This document shows positions 1 to 6,342 of a DNA stretch of 6,342 nucleotides, in pieces (positions within the stretch are counted from its first letter, which is position 1; the number at the start of each line of letters is the position of its first letter). Origin of the DNA: an uncultured Burkholderiales bacterium (GTDB taxonomy: Bacteria > Pseudomonadota > Gammaproteobacteria > Burkholderiales > Burkholderiaceae_C); contig CAISQQ010000457.1 in NCBI GenBank assembly GCA_903887655.1, positions 1-6,342 on the forward strand. Reading direction: 5' to 3'. A model generated the notes under the pieces. It was given only the letters and a program-made list of their open reading frames with translations, was not told the origin of the DNA and ran no database searches. Position numbers and translations under genes: made by a program.

Positions 1-18
1 CGTGTGCTCTTCCGATCT
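1..18 (+). other. Illumina adapter remnant (not genomic)
   Basis: The first 18 bases, CGTGTGCTCTTCCGATCT, are identical to the 3' end of the TruSeq read-2 adapter, which ends in GTGCTCTTCCGATCT. The match stops exactly where the adapter ends and an insert would begin, as expected of untrimmed read-through assembled onto a contig tip. The next four bases, ACAC, could be genomic; they also happen to extend GATCT into GATCTACAC, a string found in the P5 adapter, so 19-22 are slightly uncertain. Nothing biological should be read from 1-18. Confidence 0.95.
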
Positions 19-43
19 ACACAGGGGGTTTGGGCGAGTTCAT
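19..43 (-). CDS. mlaE: Start of Mla transporter permease MlaE (partial, 3' truncated)
   Basis: Only the first eight codons are present, reading MNSPKPPV, before the sequence runs into the adapter. The start is well supported by its setting: the ATG shares bases with the mlaF stop in an ATGA overlap, and a strong Shine-Dalgarno AAGGAG lies four bases upstream, inside the last mlaF codons. This is the usual sign of translational coupling between subunits of one complex. The identity as MlaE, the inner-membrane permease that pairs with MlaF, is inferred from gene order (mlaF is normally followed by mlaE); eight residues carry no family motif. The last codons nearest the adapter may be affected by the contig-end artefact. 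Confidence 0.6.
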
Positions 44-909
44 AGCGCTCCTTGCCCGTTGGACGCGCCAACGCCAGGCGCCATGGCGGCGTGCGAAAAG
101 CCCAGGTCATCGGCCCAGTCGGGCGCCGGGTAGTGAAAACGCACGGGCCCGTCGGGTGAGGCGCTCACAAATTGACTCACCAAGGGGTCCGAGCTGTGCT
201 GGACATCTTGCGGTGTGCCTTGGGCCGCGATGCGGCCATTGGCCAACACAATGACTTGGTCGGCAATGGCAAAGGTGGCCTCCAAGTCGTGGGAGACGAG
301 CACCGTGGTGAGTCCCAAGGTGTCGTTGAGTTGTCGAATGAGCCGAGCCGCCGTTCCCAAAGAGATCGGGTCCAGGCCCGCAAAGGGCTCGTCGTACATC
401 ACGAGCTCAGGGTCGAGCGCAATCGCCCGGGCCAAAGCCACCCGCCGGGACATGCCGCCCGATATTTCGCTCGGGCTCAGGTCACGAGCACCGCGCAAAC
501 CCACCGCCTGCAGCTTCATGAGCACGATGTCACGGATCATGGCTTCGGACAAATCGGTGTGCTCTCGCAGTGGAAACGCGACGTTGTCAAACACACTCAA
601 GTCGGTAAAGAGCGCACCAAACTGGTAGAGCATGCCCATTTGGCGACGCGCGGCATAGAGCGCTGGGGCACTGAGCGTTTTGATCTCTTGGCCCTTCCAC
701 GTGGCCAGCCCGGAGTCGACCTGGTGTTGTCCTGCAATCAAGCGCAGCACCGTGGTTTTGCCCCCACCTGAGGCGCCCATGAGGGCCGTCACCTTGCCGC
801 GCGGGATGTGAAAACTGACCGACTCCAAAATACGCCGCTCTGCGTAGCCAAAGCACACGTCCTTGAACTCAACCATGGAAGCGGTGTTGGAATCAAAGTT
901 GACAGTCAT
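40..909 (-). CDS. mlaF: Phospholipid ABC transporter ATP-binding protein MlaF
   Basis: A 289-residue ABC ATPase that would power the MlaFEDB inner-membrane complex, which moves phospholipids between the inner membrane and the periplasmic carrier MlaC to maintain outer-membrane asymmetry. Visible motifs: Walker A GASGGGKTT (45-53), Q-loop Gln96, signature ISGGMSRR (149-156), Walker B LVMYDEP with Asp173 and Glu174 (169-175), D-loop GLDP (178-181) and switch His207. Met in place of Gln in the signature (SGGM) is typical of the MlaF/Ttg2A group rather than of general importers. Residues 253-269 (DGPVRFHYPAPDWADDL) resemble the C-terminal segment of E. coli MlaF that packs on the partner subunit and MlaB; about 20 further residues follow. 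All catalytic residues are intact. The start at 909 has only a weak upstream CAGG; Met12 (codon 874-876) is the alternative and has no Shine-Dalgarno. It lies 147 bases after gltD and overlaps mlaE by 4 bases. Confidence 0.93.
   Translation of the reverse strand: MTVNFDSNTASMVEFKDVCFGYAERRILESVSFHIPRGKVTALMGASGGGKTTVLRLIAGQHQVDSGLATWKGQEIKTLSAPALYAARRQMGMLYQFGALFTDLSVFDNVAFPLREHTDLSEAMIRDIVLMKLQAVGLRGARDLSPSEISGGMSRRVALARAIALDPELVMYDEPFAGLDPISLGTAARLIRQLNDTLGLTTVLVSHDLEATFAIADQVIVLANGRIAAQGTPQDVQHSSDPLVSQFVSASPDGPVRFHYPAPDWADDLGFSHAAMAPGVGASNGQGAL
48..53 (-). promoter_or_regulatory. Ribosome binding site of mlaE
   Basis: The minus strand reads AAGGAG followed by CGCT and then the ATG at 43. 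It lies within the codons for the final Gln-Gly-Ala of MlaF. It is the best Shine-Dalgarno match among the gene starts visible here and is the main evidence that a new gene begins at 43. Confidence 0.75.
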
Positions 910-932
910 GGTCTGCGTGCCTGGGTTCGCTG

Positions 933-947
933 GCCCCTTGCCGGGGC
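933..947 (-). repeat. Small GC-rich hairpin in the mlaF leader
   Basis: The arms GCCCC and GGGGC form a perfect five-pair stem with a five-base loop, ending about 23 bases upstream of the mlaF start. No T-run follows in the direction of transcription, so it is not an intrinsic terminator. It may affect access to the weak mlaF ribosome binding site, but a stem this short can arise by chance in GC-rich DNA. Confidence 0.3.
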
Positions 948-997
948 ATTGTCAAAAGTAAATGAGTCACTTCCATTGTAACGGCTGTGCTCCTCAC

Positions 998-1050
998 GCG
1001 CCGGCGCTCACCCCAAGCGCCCATGCAAAGCATATGGGCGCTAAAGCGCC
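998..1050 (-). repeat. Cluster of overlapping inverted repeats between gltD and mlaF
   Basis: Starting seven bases after the gltD stop, this stretch contains several self-complementary elements. The strongest is at 1016-1042: arms AGCGCCCAT and ATGGGCGCT pair perfectly over nine bases, and the inner ATGC/GCAT can extend the stem with a two-base bulge and a three-base loop. A second hairpin, GGCGC-TAAA-GCGCC, lies at 1037-1050 and shares bases with the first, so the two exclude each other. GCGCCGGCGC at 998-1007 is a perfect ten-base palindrome, and GGCGC at 1003-1007 can also pair with GCGCC at 1017-1021. No T-run follows any stem on the minus strand. Plausible roles are mRNA 3'-end protection, a factor-dependent or weak terminator, or partial uncoupling of gltBD from mla expression; the sequence does not decide. 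Confidence 0.55.
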
Positions 1051-1056
1051 GCGTCT

Positions 1057-2559
1057 TCAACGCGGCAGCAGTGAGCTGCCCATCAAAAACTCATCGATGG
1101 CGCGCGCGGCTTGTCGCCCTTCGCGAATCGCCCAGACCACCAAGGACTGGCCGCGACGGGTGTCGCCCGCGGCAAAGACTTTGGGCACATTGGTGTGGTA
1201 GGCCTTCACCGCCGCGGTGCTGTCGGTGAGTGCGCGCGCATTGCCACGCTGATCGAGCTCCACCCCAAAGGACGTGAGAACACTCGCCACCGGGTTGACA
1301 AAGCCCATGGCCAAGAGCACCAAGTCGGCCGGTATGGTTTTTTCACTCCCAGGGACTTCTTGCATTTTGCCGTCGTGCCACTCAACGCGCACGGTTTGTA
1401 CCGCCGTGACATGGCCCTTCTCGCCGATAAAGGCTTTGCTGGAGATGGCAAACTCGCGCTCACACCCCTCCTCATGGCTCGAGCTCGTTCTGAGCTTCAA
1501 GGGCCAGTAGGGCCAGGTGAGGGGGCGGTTTTCTTCCACGGGAGGCTGGGGCATGAGCTCAAACTGCGTGACACTCACTGCACCTTGGCGACGGCTCGTG
1601 CCAACACAGTCACTGCCCGTGTCGCCCCCGCCAATCACCACCACGTGGCGCTGGTCGGCGCGCAAGGGGTCCTTGAGCGAGTCACCGGCATTGGCTTTGT
1701 TTTGTTGGGGCAAGAATTCCATGGCAAAGTGCACCCCCTTCAAGTCTCGCCCGGGAATGTTCAAGTCGCGCGAGACTTCCGAGCCTGTGCACAACAGCAC
1801 AGCGTCAAACTCGGCCATCAACTCTTGGGCAGAGACCTTCGTTTGGGACCAATTGGTGATGGTTTGAGCAGGGTCCTTGGCGCCCCCCGTTGACGAACTG
1901 GGCCAGTCTCCCACCAGCACACCGGTCTTGAAGACCACGCCTTCGGCCGTCATTTGCTCGATGCGGCGATCGATGTGGGTTTTCTCCATCTTGAAGTCAG
2001 GAATGCCGTAGCGCAGCAAGCCGCCCAAACGGTCGTTTTTCTCAAACACCGTGACCGAGTGGCCTGCGCGGGCGAGTTGTTGGGCACTGGCCAAGCCTGC
2101 TGGCCCCGAGCCCACAATCGCCACCGTGCGACCGGTTTTGGCCACGGGCAAGGCGGGTTGGACCCAACCCTCGCTCCAAGCCTTGTCAATGATGGCGTGC
2201 TCGATGGATTTGATCCCCACCGCATCGTCGTTGACGTTAAGGGTGCACGCTGCCTCGCACGGCGCAGGACAGATGCGACCGGTGAACTCCGGAAAATTGT
2301 TGGTCGAGTGCAGCACATCGATGGCGTTTTTCCAGTCCCCTTGGTAGACCAACTCATTGAAGTCGGGAATGATGTTGTTGACCGGACAGCCGCTGTTGCA
2401 AAACGGCGTGCCGCAATCCATGCAGCGCGCGCTTTGCTGCTTGGCCAAGTCGTCTTTGAGGGTGAAGACAAACTCCTTGTAGTCCTTCAGCCGCTCTGGA
2501 ACGGGTTTGTACGATTCACTGATGCGTTCGATTTCTAAAAATCCGGTGATCTTGCCCAT
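1057..2559 (-). CDS. gltD: Glutamate synthase [NADPH] small subunit GltD
   Basis: A complete 500-residue small (beta) subunit of glutamate synthase. It takes electrons from NADPH through FAD and passes them via iron-sulfur clusters to GltB, where glutamine and 2-oxoglutarate become two glutamates. The N-terminal ferredoxin-like region carries two cysteine groups: Cys46, 49, 54 and 58, and Cys97, 101 and 105, the pattern of the two [4Fe-4S] clusters in this family. The FAD-binding dinucleotide fold starts with VGSGPAG (149-155); the NADPH-binding fold shows [11 protein letters not shown] (308-318); the closing FAD motif is [20 protein letters not shown] (462-481). It is somewhat longer than the roughly 470 residues of E. 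coli GltD, partly because of a Ser/Gly/Ala-rich stretch at about 221-233 between the two folds. The start at 2559 has AGGA 11 bases upstream and gives the usual MGKxTGF-type N-terminus. It follows gltB by 72 bases, as expected of one gltBD transcript. Confidence 0.97.
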   Translation of the reverse strand: MGKITGFLEIERISESYKPVPERLKDYKEFVFTLKDDLAKQQSARCMDCGTPFCNSGCPVNNIIPDFNELVYQGDWKNAIDVLHSTNNFPEFTGRICPAPCEAACTLNVNDDAVGIKSIEHAIIDKAWSEGWVQPALPVAKTGRTVAIVGSGPAGLASAQQLARAGHSVTVFEKNDRLGGLLRYGIPDFKMEKTHIDRRIEQMTAEGVVFKTGVLVGDWPSSSTGGAKDPAQTITNWSQTKVSAQELMAEFDAVLLCTGSEVSRDLNIPGRDLKGVHFAMEFLPQQNKANAGDSLKDPLRADQRHVVVIGGGDTGSDCVGTSRRQGAVSVTQFELMPQPPVEENRPLTWPYWPLKLRTSSSHEEGCEREFAISSKAFIGEKGHVTAVQTVRVEWHDGKMQEVPGSEKTIPADLVLLAMGFVNPVASVLTSFGVELDQRGNARALTDSTAAVKAYHTNVPKVFAAGDTRRGQSLVVWAIREGRQAARAIDEFLMGSSLLPR

Positions 2560-2570
2560 GGTGGTGTCAT

Positions 2571-2574
2571 TCCT
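2571..2574 (-). promoter_or_regulatory. Probable ribosome binding site of gltD
   Basis: The minus strand reads TTTAGGAATGACACCACC before the gltD ATG. AGGA is the only Shine-Dalgarno-like string nearby and sits 11 bases from the start, slightly further than ideal. An ATG immediately after AGGA is out of frame with gltD and too close to the Shine-Dalgarno to be used. Confidence 0.5.
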
Positions 2575-2631
2575 AAAGTGTGCTCACTGGCACTGAAAAT
2601 AAAGGGGTGAAAGCGCTCAAATCCATGGCGC

Positions 2632-5600
2632 TCAAGAGGAGGCTTTGGCGCTGCTCGCGAGAGCAGCAGCTGGCGAGTGTTCGCCAAGGCCAGCCTTGGC
2701 GCCCATCTCTTTGAGTGCGCGTTGGTACTCCAAGGGAAAGACCTTCACGAACTTCAAGCGAGAGGTGGACCAGGTGTCGAGCACATCGCGAGCGCGCTTG
2801 GAGCCCGTCCAGCGGTGGTGGTCTTCGAGGAGCTTTTTCAGGAGATCCTCGTCGCTCATCCCGCGGTGCAAGGCACCGGGCTCTTTGGCGAGTTGTTCTG
2901 CCGTCGTGAGCACCGCTTCGAGGGACACCATGGCGGTGTTGGCCCGGTGCGCAAACTCACCATCCTCATCGAACACATAGGCCACACCACCGCTCATGCC
3001 AGCGGCAAAGTTGCGCCCGGTTTGACCCAACACAGCCACCGTGCCGCCCGTCATGTACTCGCAGCCGTGGTCGCCCGTGCCCTCCACCACCGCGGTCGCA
3101 CCCGACAAACGAACCGCAAAGCGCTCACCGGCCACGCCGCTGAAATACGCCTCGCCCGAGGTCGCACCGTACATGACCGTGTTGCCCACGATGATGTTGT
3201 CGCTGGAGACACCGCGAAAATCCAGACTGGGGCGCACCACCACCCGACCACCCGACAAGCCTTTGCCGGTGTAGTCGTTGGCGTCGCCAATCAAGTACAG
3301 CGTGATGCCAGCGGCCAAGAAGGCGCCAAAGGATTGCCCGCCGGTGCCTTCGAGTTGAATGCGCAAGGTGTCGTCGGGCAAACCTTCGGGGTGAACCTGG
3401 GTGAGCGCGCCCGACAACATGGCGCCCACCGAGCGGTTCACATTGCGAGTGACCTCCATGAATTGCACACGTTCGCCGTGATCGATGGCCGAGCGCGACT
3501 TGGCAATCAAGACGTGGTCCAGGGCTTTTTCCAGGCCATGGTCTTGATCCTCCGAGTGGTACAGCGTGGCACCGGGATAAGGCGGTGGGGTGTAGAGCAG
3601 CCGGGTGAAATCGAGCCCACTGGCCTTCCAGTGCTCGAGGCCTTTTTTCATGTCCAGGAGTTGTGACTGACCAATCATGTCTTGAACGGTTTTGAAGCCC
3701 AACTGCGCCATGATTTGGCGCATCTCTTCGGCGACAAAGAAAAAGAAGTTGATGACATGCTCGGGTTTGCCGGAGAATTTCTTCCTCAGCACCGGGTCTT
3801 GGGTGGCCACGCCGACTGGGCAGGTGTTCAAGTGGCATTTGCGCATCATGATGCAGCCCTCCACCACCAAGGGGGCCGTGGCAAATCCGAACTCATCGGC
3901 ACCCAAGAGTGCGGCAATGGCCACATCGCGCCCGGTCTTCATCTGACCATCGGCTTGCACACGGATGCGTTGTCTCAAACCATTCATCACCAAGGTCTGC
4001 TGGGTCTCGGCCAAGCCGATCTCCCAAGGCGAGCCCGCATGCTTGATCGACGACCAGGGTGAGGCGCCCGTGCCACCGTCGTGACCCGCGATCACCACGT
4101 GGTCGCTCTTGCATTTGGCCACACCGGCCGCGACCGTGCCCACACCAACCTCAGAGACGAGTTTGACGCTGATCGAGGCGTGGGGTGCCACGTTTTTGAG
4201 GTCATGGATCAACTGCGCCAAGTCCTCGATGGAGTAGATGTCGTGGTGAGGGGGCGGTGAGATGAGGCCCACACCGGGCACGCTGTAGCGCAACTTGCCG
4301 ATGTACTGTGAGACTTTGCCGCCCGGGAGTTGACCGCCTTCGCCGGGCTTGGCGCCTTGGGCCATTTTGATTTGAATTTGATCGGCACTGTTCAAGTACT
4401 CTGCAGTCACGCCAAAGCGACCAGACGCGACTTGCTTGATGCGCGAGCGCAAGGAGTCGCCATCAAGAAGCGGCAAGTCCACCTCCACTTGATCCGCACC
4501 AATGACACTTTTGAGGGTTTCACCGGTTTTGATCGGAATGCCTTTGAGCTCTTGGCGATAGCGCGCGGGATCTTCCCCGCCCTCACCGGTGTTGCTTTTG
4601 CCGCCAATCCTGTTCATGGCCACGGCCAAGGTGGCGTGCGCCTCGGTGGAGATGGAGCCCAGGGACATGGCGCCAGTGGCAAAGCGCTTGACGATTTCAC
4701 TCGCACTCTCCACGCTCTCGAGGGGAATGGCTTTGGCCGGATCGATCTTGAACTCAAACAAGCCGCGCAGGGTCATGTGGCGACGACTCTGGTCGTTGAC
4801 GAGTTGGGCGTATTCTTTGTAGGTGTTGAAGTTGCCGTTGCGGGTGCTGTGCTGCAACTTGGCGATGAGGTCAGGCGTCCACATGTGCTCCTCACCGCGA
4901 GCGCGCCAGGCGTACTCGCCGCCCGTGTCGAGCATGTGGGCGAGCACAGGGTCTTGCGAGTAGGCCAAGCGGTGTGTGCGAATGGCTTCTTCGGCGATTT
5001 CAAAGACACCAATGCCCTCCACACGGGTGGCGGTGCCGGTGAAATACTTCTCCACCGTCACGGTGTCAATGCCAATGGCCTCAAAGAGCTGCGCGCCGCA
5101 GTAGCTCATGTAAGTGGAGACGCCCATCTTGGACATGATTTTGGACAAACCCTTGCCGATCGCCTTCACATAGTTATAAATGGCTTTGTCCACCGAGAGC
5201 TCCCCAGGGAGATCTTGGTGAATGGCCTGCAAGGTCTGCATCGCCAAGTAGGGGTGCACGGCCTCGGCGCCGTAACCGGCCAAGACGGCAAAGTGATGCA
5301 CTTCTCGAGCCGAGCCGGTCTCCACCACCAAGCCCGCTGAGGTGCGCAGGCCCTCGCGCACCAAGTGCTGGTGGATGGCTGAGAGCGCCAAGAGGGCTGG
5401 AATGGCGACCTGGGTGGCGCTCACGCGCGTGTCGCTGATGATCAGGATATTGCGCCCGCTCTTGATCGCATCCACAGAGGCGGCACACAGCGAGGCGAGC
5501 TTGGCCTCCACCCCTTCTTGTCCCCAGCTCAAGGGGTAGGTGATGTCCAAGGTGATGCTTTTGAATTTGCCGTGGGTGTAGTCCTCGATGTGCCGCAGCT

Positions 5601-6342
5601 TGGCCATGTCCTCGACATTCAAGATCGGCTGCGAGACTTCCAGTCGCATGGGCGGGTTGACTTGATTGATGTCGAGCAAATTGGGCTTGGGGCCAATGAA
5701 GGAGACGAGCGACATCACAATCGCTTCGCGAATCGGGTCAATGGGCGGGTTGGTGACCTGGGCAAAGAGTTGCTTGAAATAGCTGTAGAGTGTTTTGTTT
5801 TTGCCGGAAAGCACCGCCAAGGGGCTGTCGTTGCCCATCGAGCCGGTGGCCTCTTCGGCATTGGTGGCCATGGGGGCCATCAAAAACTTCAGATCTTCTT
5901 GCGAGTAACCAAAGGCTTGCTGCAAATCGAGCAAACTGTCCTTGGTGGGTGGGAGGGTGGCGGGCTTGGGGTCGGCGGCCGAGTCCGTGAAGGCGGCGGC
6001 TTTCACATCATCGAGTCGGATGCGCACGTTCTCAATCCACTGCTTGTAGGGCTTGGCGTTGGCGAGACCTGCCTTGAGCTCTTCGTCATCGATCATGCGG
6101 CCTTGCTCGAGGTCGATGAGGAACATTTTGCCAGGCTGCAGTCGCCATTTGCGCACAATTTTGCTCTCGGGCACCGGCAAAACGCCCGACTCTGAGCCCA
6201 TGATCACCACATCTTCATCGGTGATGCAGTAACGCGAGGGGCGCAGTCCATTGCGATCCAAGGTCGCGCCAATTTGACGACCATCGGTGAAGACGATGGA
6301 GGCCGGGCCGTCCCACGGCTCGAGCATGGCGGCGTGGTATTC
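2632..6342 (-). CDS. gltB: Glutamate synthase [NADPH] large subunit GltB (partial, 5' end outside window)
   Basis: The C-terminal 1236 residues of the large (alpha) subunit; the frame is open to the window edge, upstream of the Met at 6327, with [12 protein letters not shown] continuous. Full-length proteins are about 1500-1580 residues, so some 300-350 residues with the N-terminal cysteine nucleophile of the glutaminase domain are missing. Residues are counted from Met at 6327. The end of the glutaminase domain ([20 protein letters not shown], 14-33) is followed by the central domain (about 130-420), then the FMN-binding synthase domain (about 530-850) with [15 protein letters not shown] (576-590), [12 protein letters not shown] (661-672) and [13 protein letters not shown] (748-760). 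Cys825, Cys831 and Cys836 have the C-x5-C-x4-C spacing of the [3Fe-4S] cluster (codons 3853-3855, 3835-3837, 3820-3822). The C-terminal beta-helix shows its glycine repeats at about 990-1115. There are no internal stops or frameshifts. The last ~19 residues are an Ala/Ser-rich tail. In the complex, ammonia released from glutamine is channelled to 2-oxoglutarate and reduced with electrons from GltD. Confidence 0.97.
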   Translation of the reverse strand, partial: EYHAAMLEPWDGPASIVFTDGRQIGATLDRNGLRPSRYCITDEDVVIMGSESGVLPVPESKIVRKWRLQPGKMFLIDLEQGRMIDDEELKAGLANAKPYKQWIENVRIRLDDVKAAAFTDSAADPKPATLPPTKDSLLDLQQAFGYSQEDLKFLMAPMATNAEEATGSMGNDSPLAVLSGKNKTLYSYFKQLFAQVTNPPIDPIREAIVMSLVSFIGPKPNLLDINQVNPPMRLEVSQPILNVEDMAKLRHIEDYTHGKFKSITLDITYPLSWGQEGVEAKLASLCAASVDAIKSGRNILIISDTRVSATQVAIPALLALSAIHQHLVREGLRTSAGLVVETGSAREVHHFAVLAGYGAEAVHPYLAMQTLQAIHQDLPGELSVDKAIYNYVKAIGKGLSKIMSKMGVSTYMSYCGAQLFEAIGIDTVTVEKYFTGTATRVEGIGVFEIAEEAIRTHRLAYSQDPVLAHMLDTGGEYAWRARGEEHMWTPDLIAKLQHSTRNGNFNTYKEYAQLVNDQSRRHMTLRGLFEFKIDPAKAIPLESVESASEIVKRFATGAMSLGSISTEAHATLAVAMNRIGGKSNTGEGGEDPARYRQELKGIPIKTGETLKSVIGADQVEVDLPLLDGDSLRSRIKQVASGRFGVTAEYLNSADQIQIKMAQGAKPGEGGQLPGGKVSQYIGKLRYSVPGVGLISPPPHHDIYSIEDLAQLIHDLKNVAPHASISVKLVSEVGVGTVAAGVAKCKSDHVVIAGHDGGTGASPWSSIKHAGSPWEIGLAETQQTLVMNGLRQRIRVQADGQMKTGRDVAIAALLGADEFGFATAPLVVEGCIMMRKCHLNTCPVGVATQDPVLRKKFSGKPEHVINFFFFVAEEMRQIMAQLGFKTVQDMIGQSQLLDMKKGLEHWKASGLDFTRLLYTPPPYPGATLYHSEDQDHGLEKALDHVLIAKSRSAIDHGERVQFMEVTRNVNRSVGAMLSGALTQVHPEGLPDDTLRIQLEGTGGQSFGAFLAAGITLYLIGDANDYTGKGLSGGRVVVRPSLDFRGVSSDNIIVGNTVMYGATSGEAYFSGVAGERFAVRLSGATAVVEGTGDHGCEYMTGGTVAVLGQTGRNFAAGMSGGVAYVFDEDGEFAHRANTAMVSLEAVLTTAEQLAKEPGALHRGMSDEDLLKKLLEDHHRWTGSKRARDVLDTWSTSRLKFVKVFPLEYQRALKEMGAKAGLGEHSPAAALASSAKASS
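2650..2667 (-). repeat. Hairpin in the last codons of gltB
   Basis: The arms GCTGCTC and GAGCAGC pair perfectly over seven bases around a four-base loop (TCGC in the mRNA sense). It lies inside the codons for the Ala/Ser-rich tail of GltB and ends 15 bases before the stop codon. No T-run follows, so it is not a standard terminator. It could slow 3' decay or influence the ratio of gltB to gltD, or be a by-product of alternating Ala (GCN) and Ser (AGC/TCG) codons. Confidence 0.45.

Noticed and set aside
172..771. A 199-codon plus-strand frame opposite mlaF.
   Set aside because: Antisense shadow of the ABC ATPase, which has all its motifs in the minus-strand frame.
893..976. A 27-residue minus-strand ORF ([14 protein letters not shown]...) that starts in the gap and ends inside mlaF, like a leader peptide.
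   Set aside because: The nearest AGGAG is 13 bases from its ATG, too far for good initiation, and neither composition nor codon runs suggest attenuation. Chance is sufficient.
950..980. Possible mlaF promoter elements on the minus strand: a perfect TTGACA (950-955) and a TACAAT (975-980).
   Set aside because: They are in the wrong order to form one promoter: TACAAT lies upstream of TTGACA. The hexamer 17 bases after TTGACA is CAGCGA, and the one 17 bases before TACAAT is CGGCGC, so neither has a partner.
1016..1042. Intrinsic terminator of gltD.
   Set aside because: The stem is strong, but the minus strand continues with TGGGGTGAGCG, with no run of T, so it is kept only as an inverted repeat of unknown role.
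1111..1893. A 260-codon plus-strand frame opposite gltD.
   Set aside because: Antisense shadow of the conserved GltD nucleotide-binding domains; its sequence resembles no family I know.
2677..3666. A 329-codon plus-strand frame opposite the gltB 3' region.
   Set aside because: It is a shadow of gltB, with a His/Arg/Gly/Ala-rich composition typical of antisense translation and no family motif.
4330..5340. A 336-codon open frame on the plus strand opposite gltB.
   Set aside because: It lies wholly antisense to the conserved gltB frame and has no recognisable domain. Long antisense frames are expected in GC-rich coding DNA with biased third positions.
5518..6195. A 225-codon plus-strand frame opposite the visible 5' part of gltB.
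   Set aside because: Fully antisense to a conserved protein frame, no domain recognised, and no support for independent expression.

Overview
The window is a GC-rich piece of bacterial chromosome with all recognisable genes on the minus strand. In transcription order (high to low coordinates) they are gltB (large subunit of NADPH-dependent glutamate synthase, 5' end beyond the window), gltD (small subunit), mlaF (ATPase of the Mla phospholipid transporter) and the first codons of what is most likely mlaE (the transporter permease). Residue-level resemblance to beta-proteobacterial versions, and the arrangement gltB-gltD-mlaF-mlaE, which I recall as common in Burkholderiales, point to that order, probably Comamonadaceae. 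This is an inference from memory; no search was run.

Layout: 1-18 matches the 3' end of an Illumina TruSeq adapter and is not genomic; 19-43 is the start of mlaE; 40-909 is mlaF; 910-1056 is a 147-base gap with several GGCGC/GCGCC inverted repeats and no clear promoter or terminator; 1057-2559 is gltD; 2560-2631 is a 72-base spacer; 2632-6342 is gltB, open at the window edge. No gene-free stretch exceeds 300 bases. I see no tRNA, rRNA, CRISPR array, insertion sequence or phage gene.

Function: GltB and GltD together make glutamate from glutamine and 2-oxoglutarate, GltD passing NADPH electrons to GltB. MlaF and MlaE belong to a separate system that moves phospholipids between the inner and outer membranes to keep the outer leaflet asymmetric. 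The two systems are linked here by position, not by known biochemistry.

This is mostly an ordinary housekeeping region. The most certain oddity is technical (adapter read-through at the contig end). The biological points worth a look are the competing hairpins between gltD and mlaF, a hairpin in the last codons of gltB, a short low-complexity insert in GltD and a C-terminal extension of MlaF. I found no evidence of a previously undescribed system.
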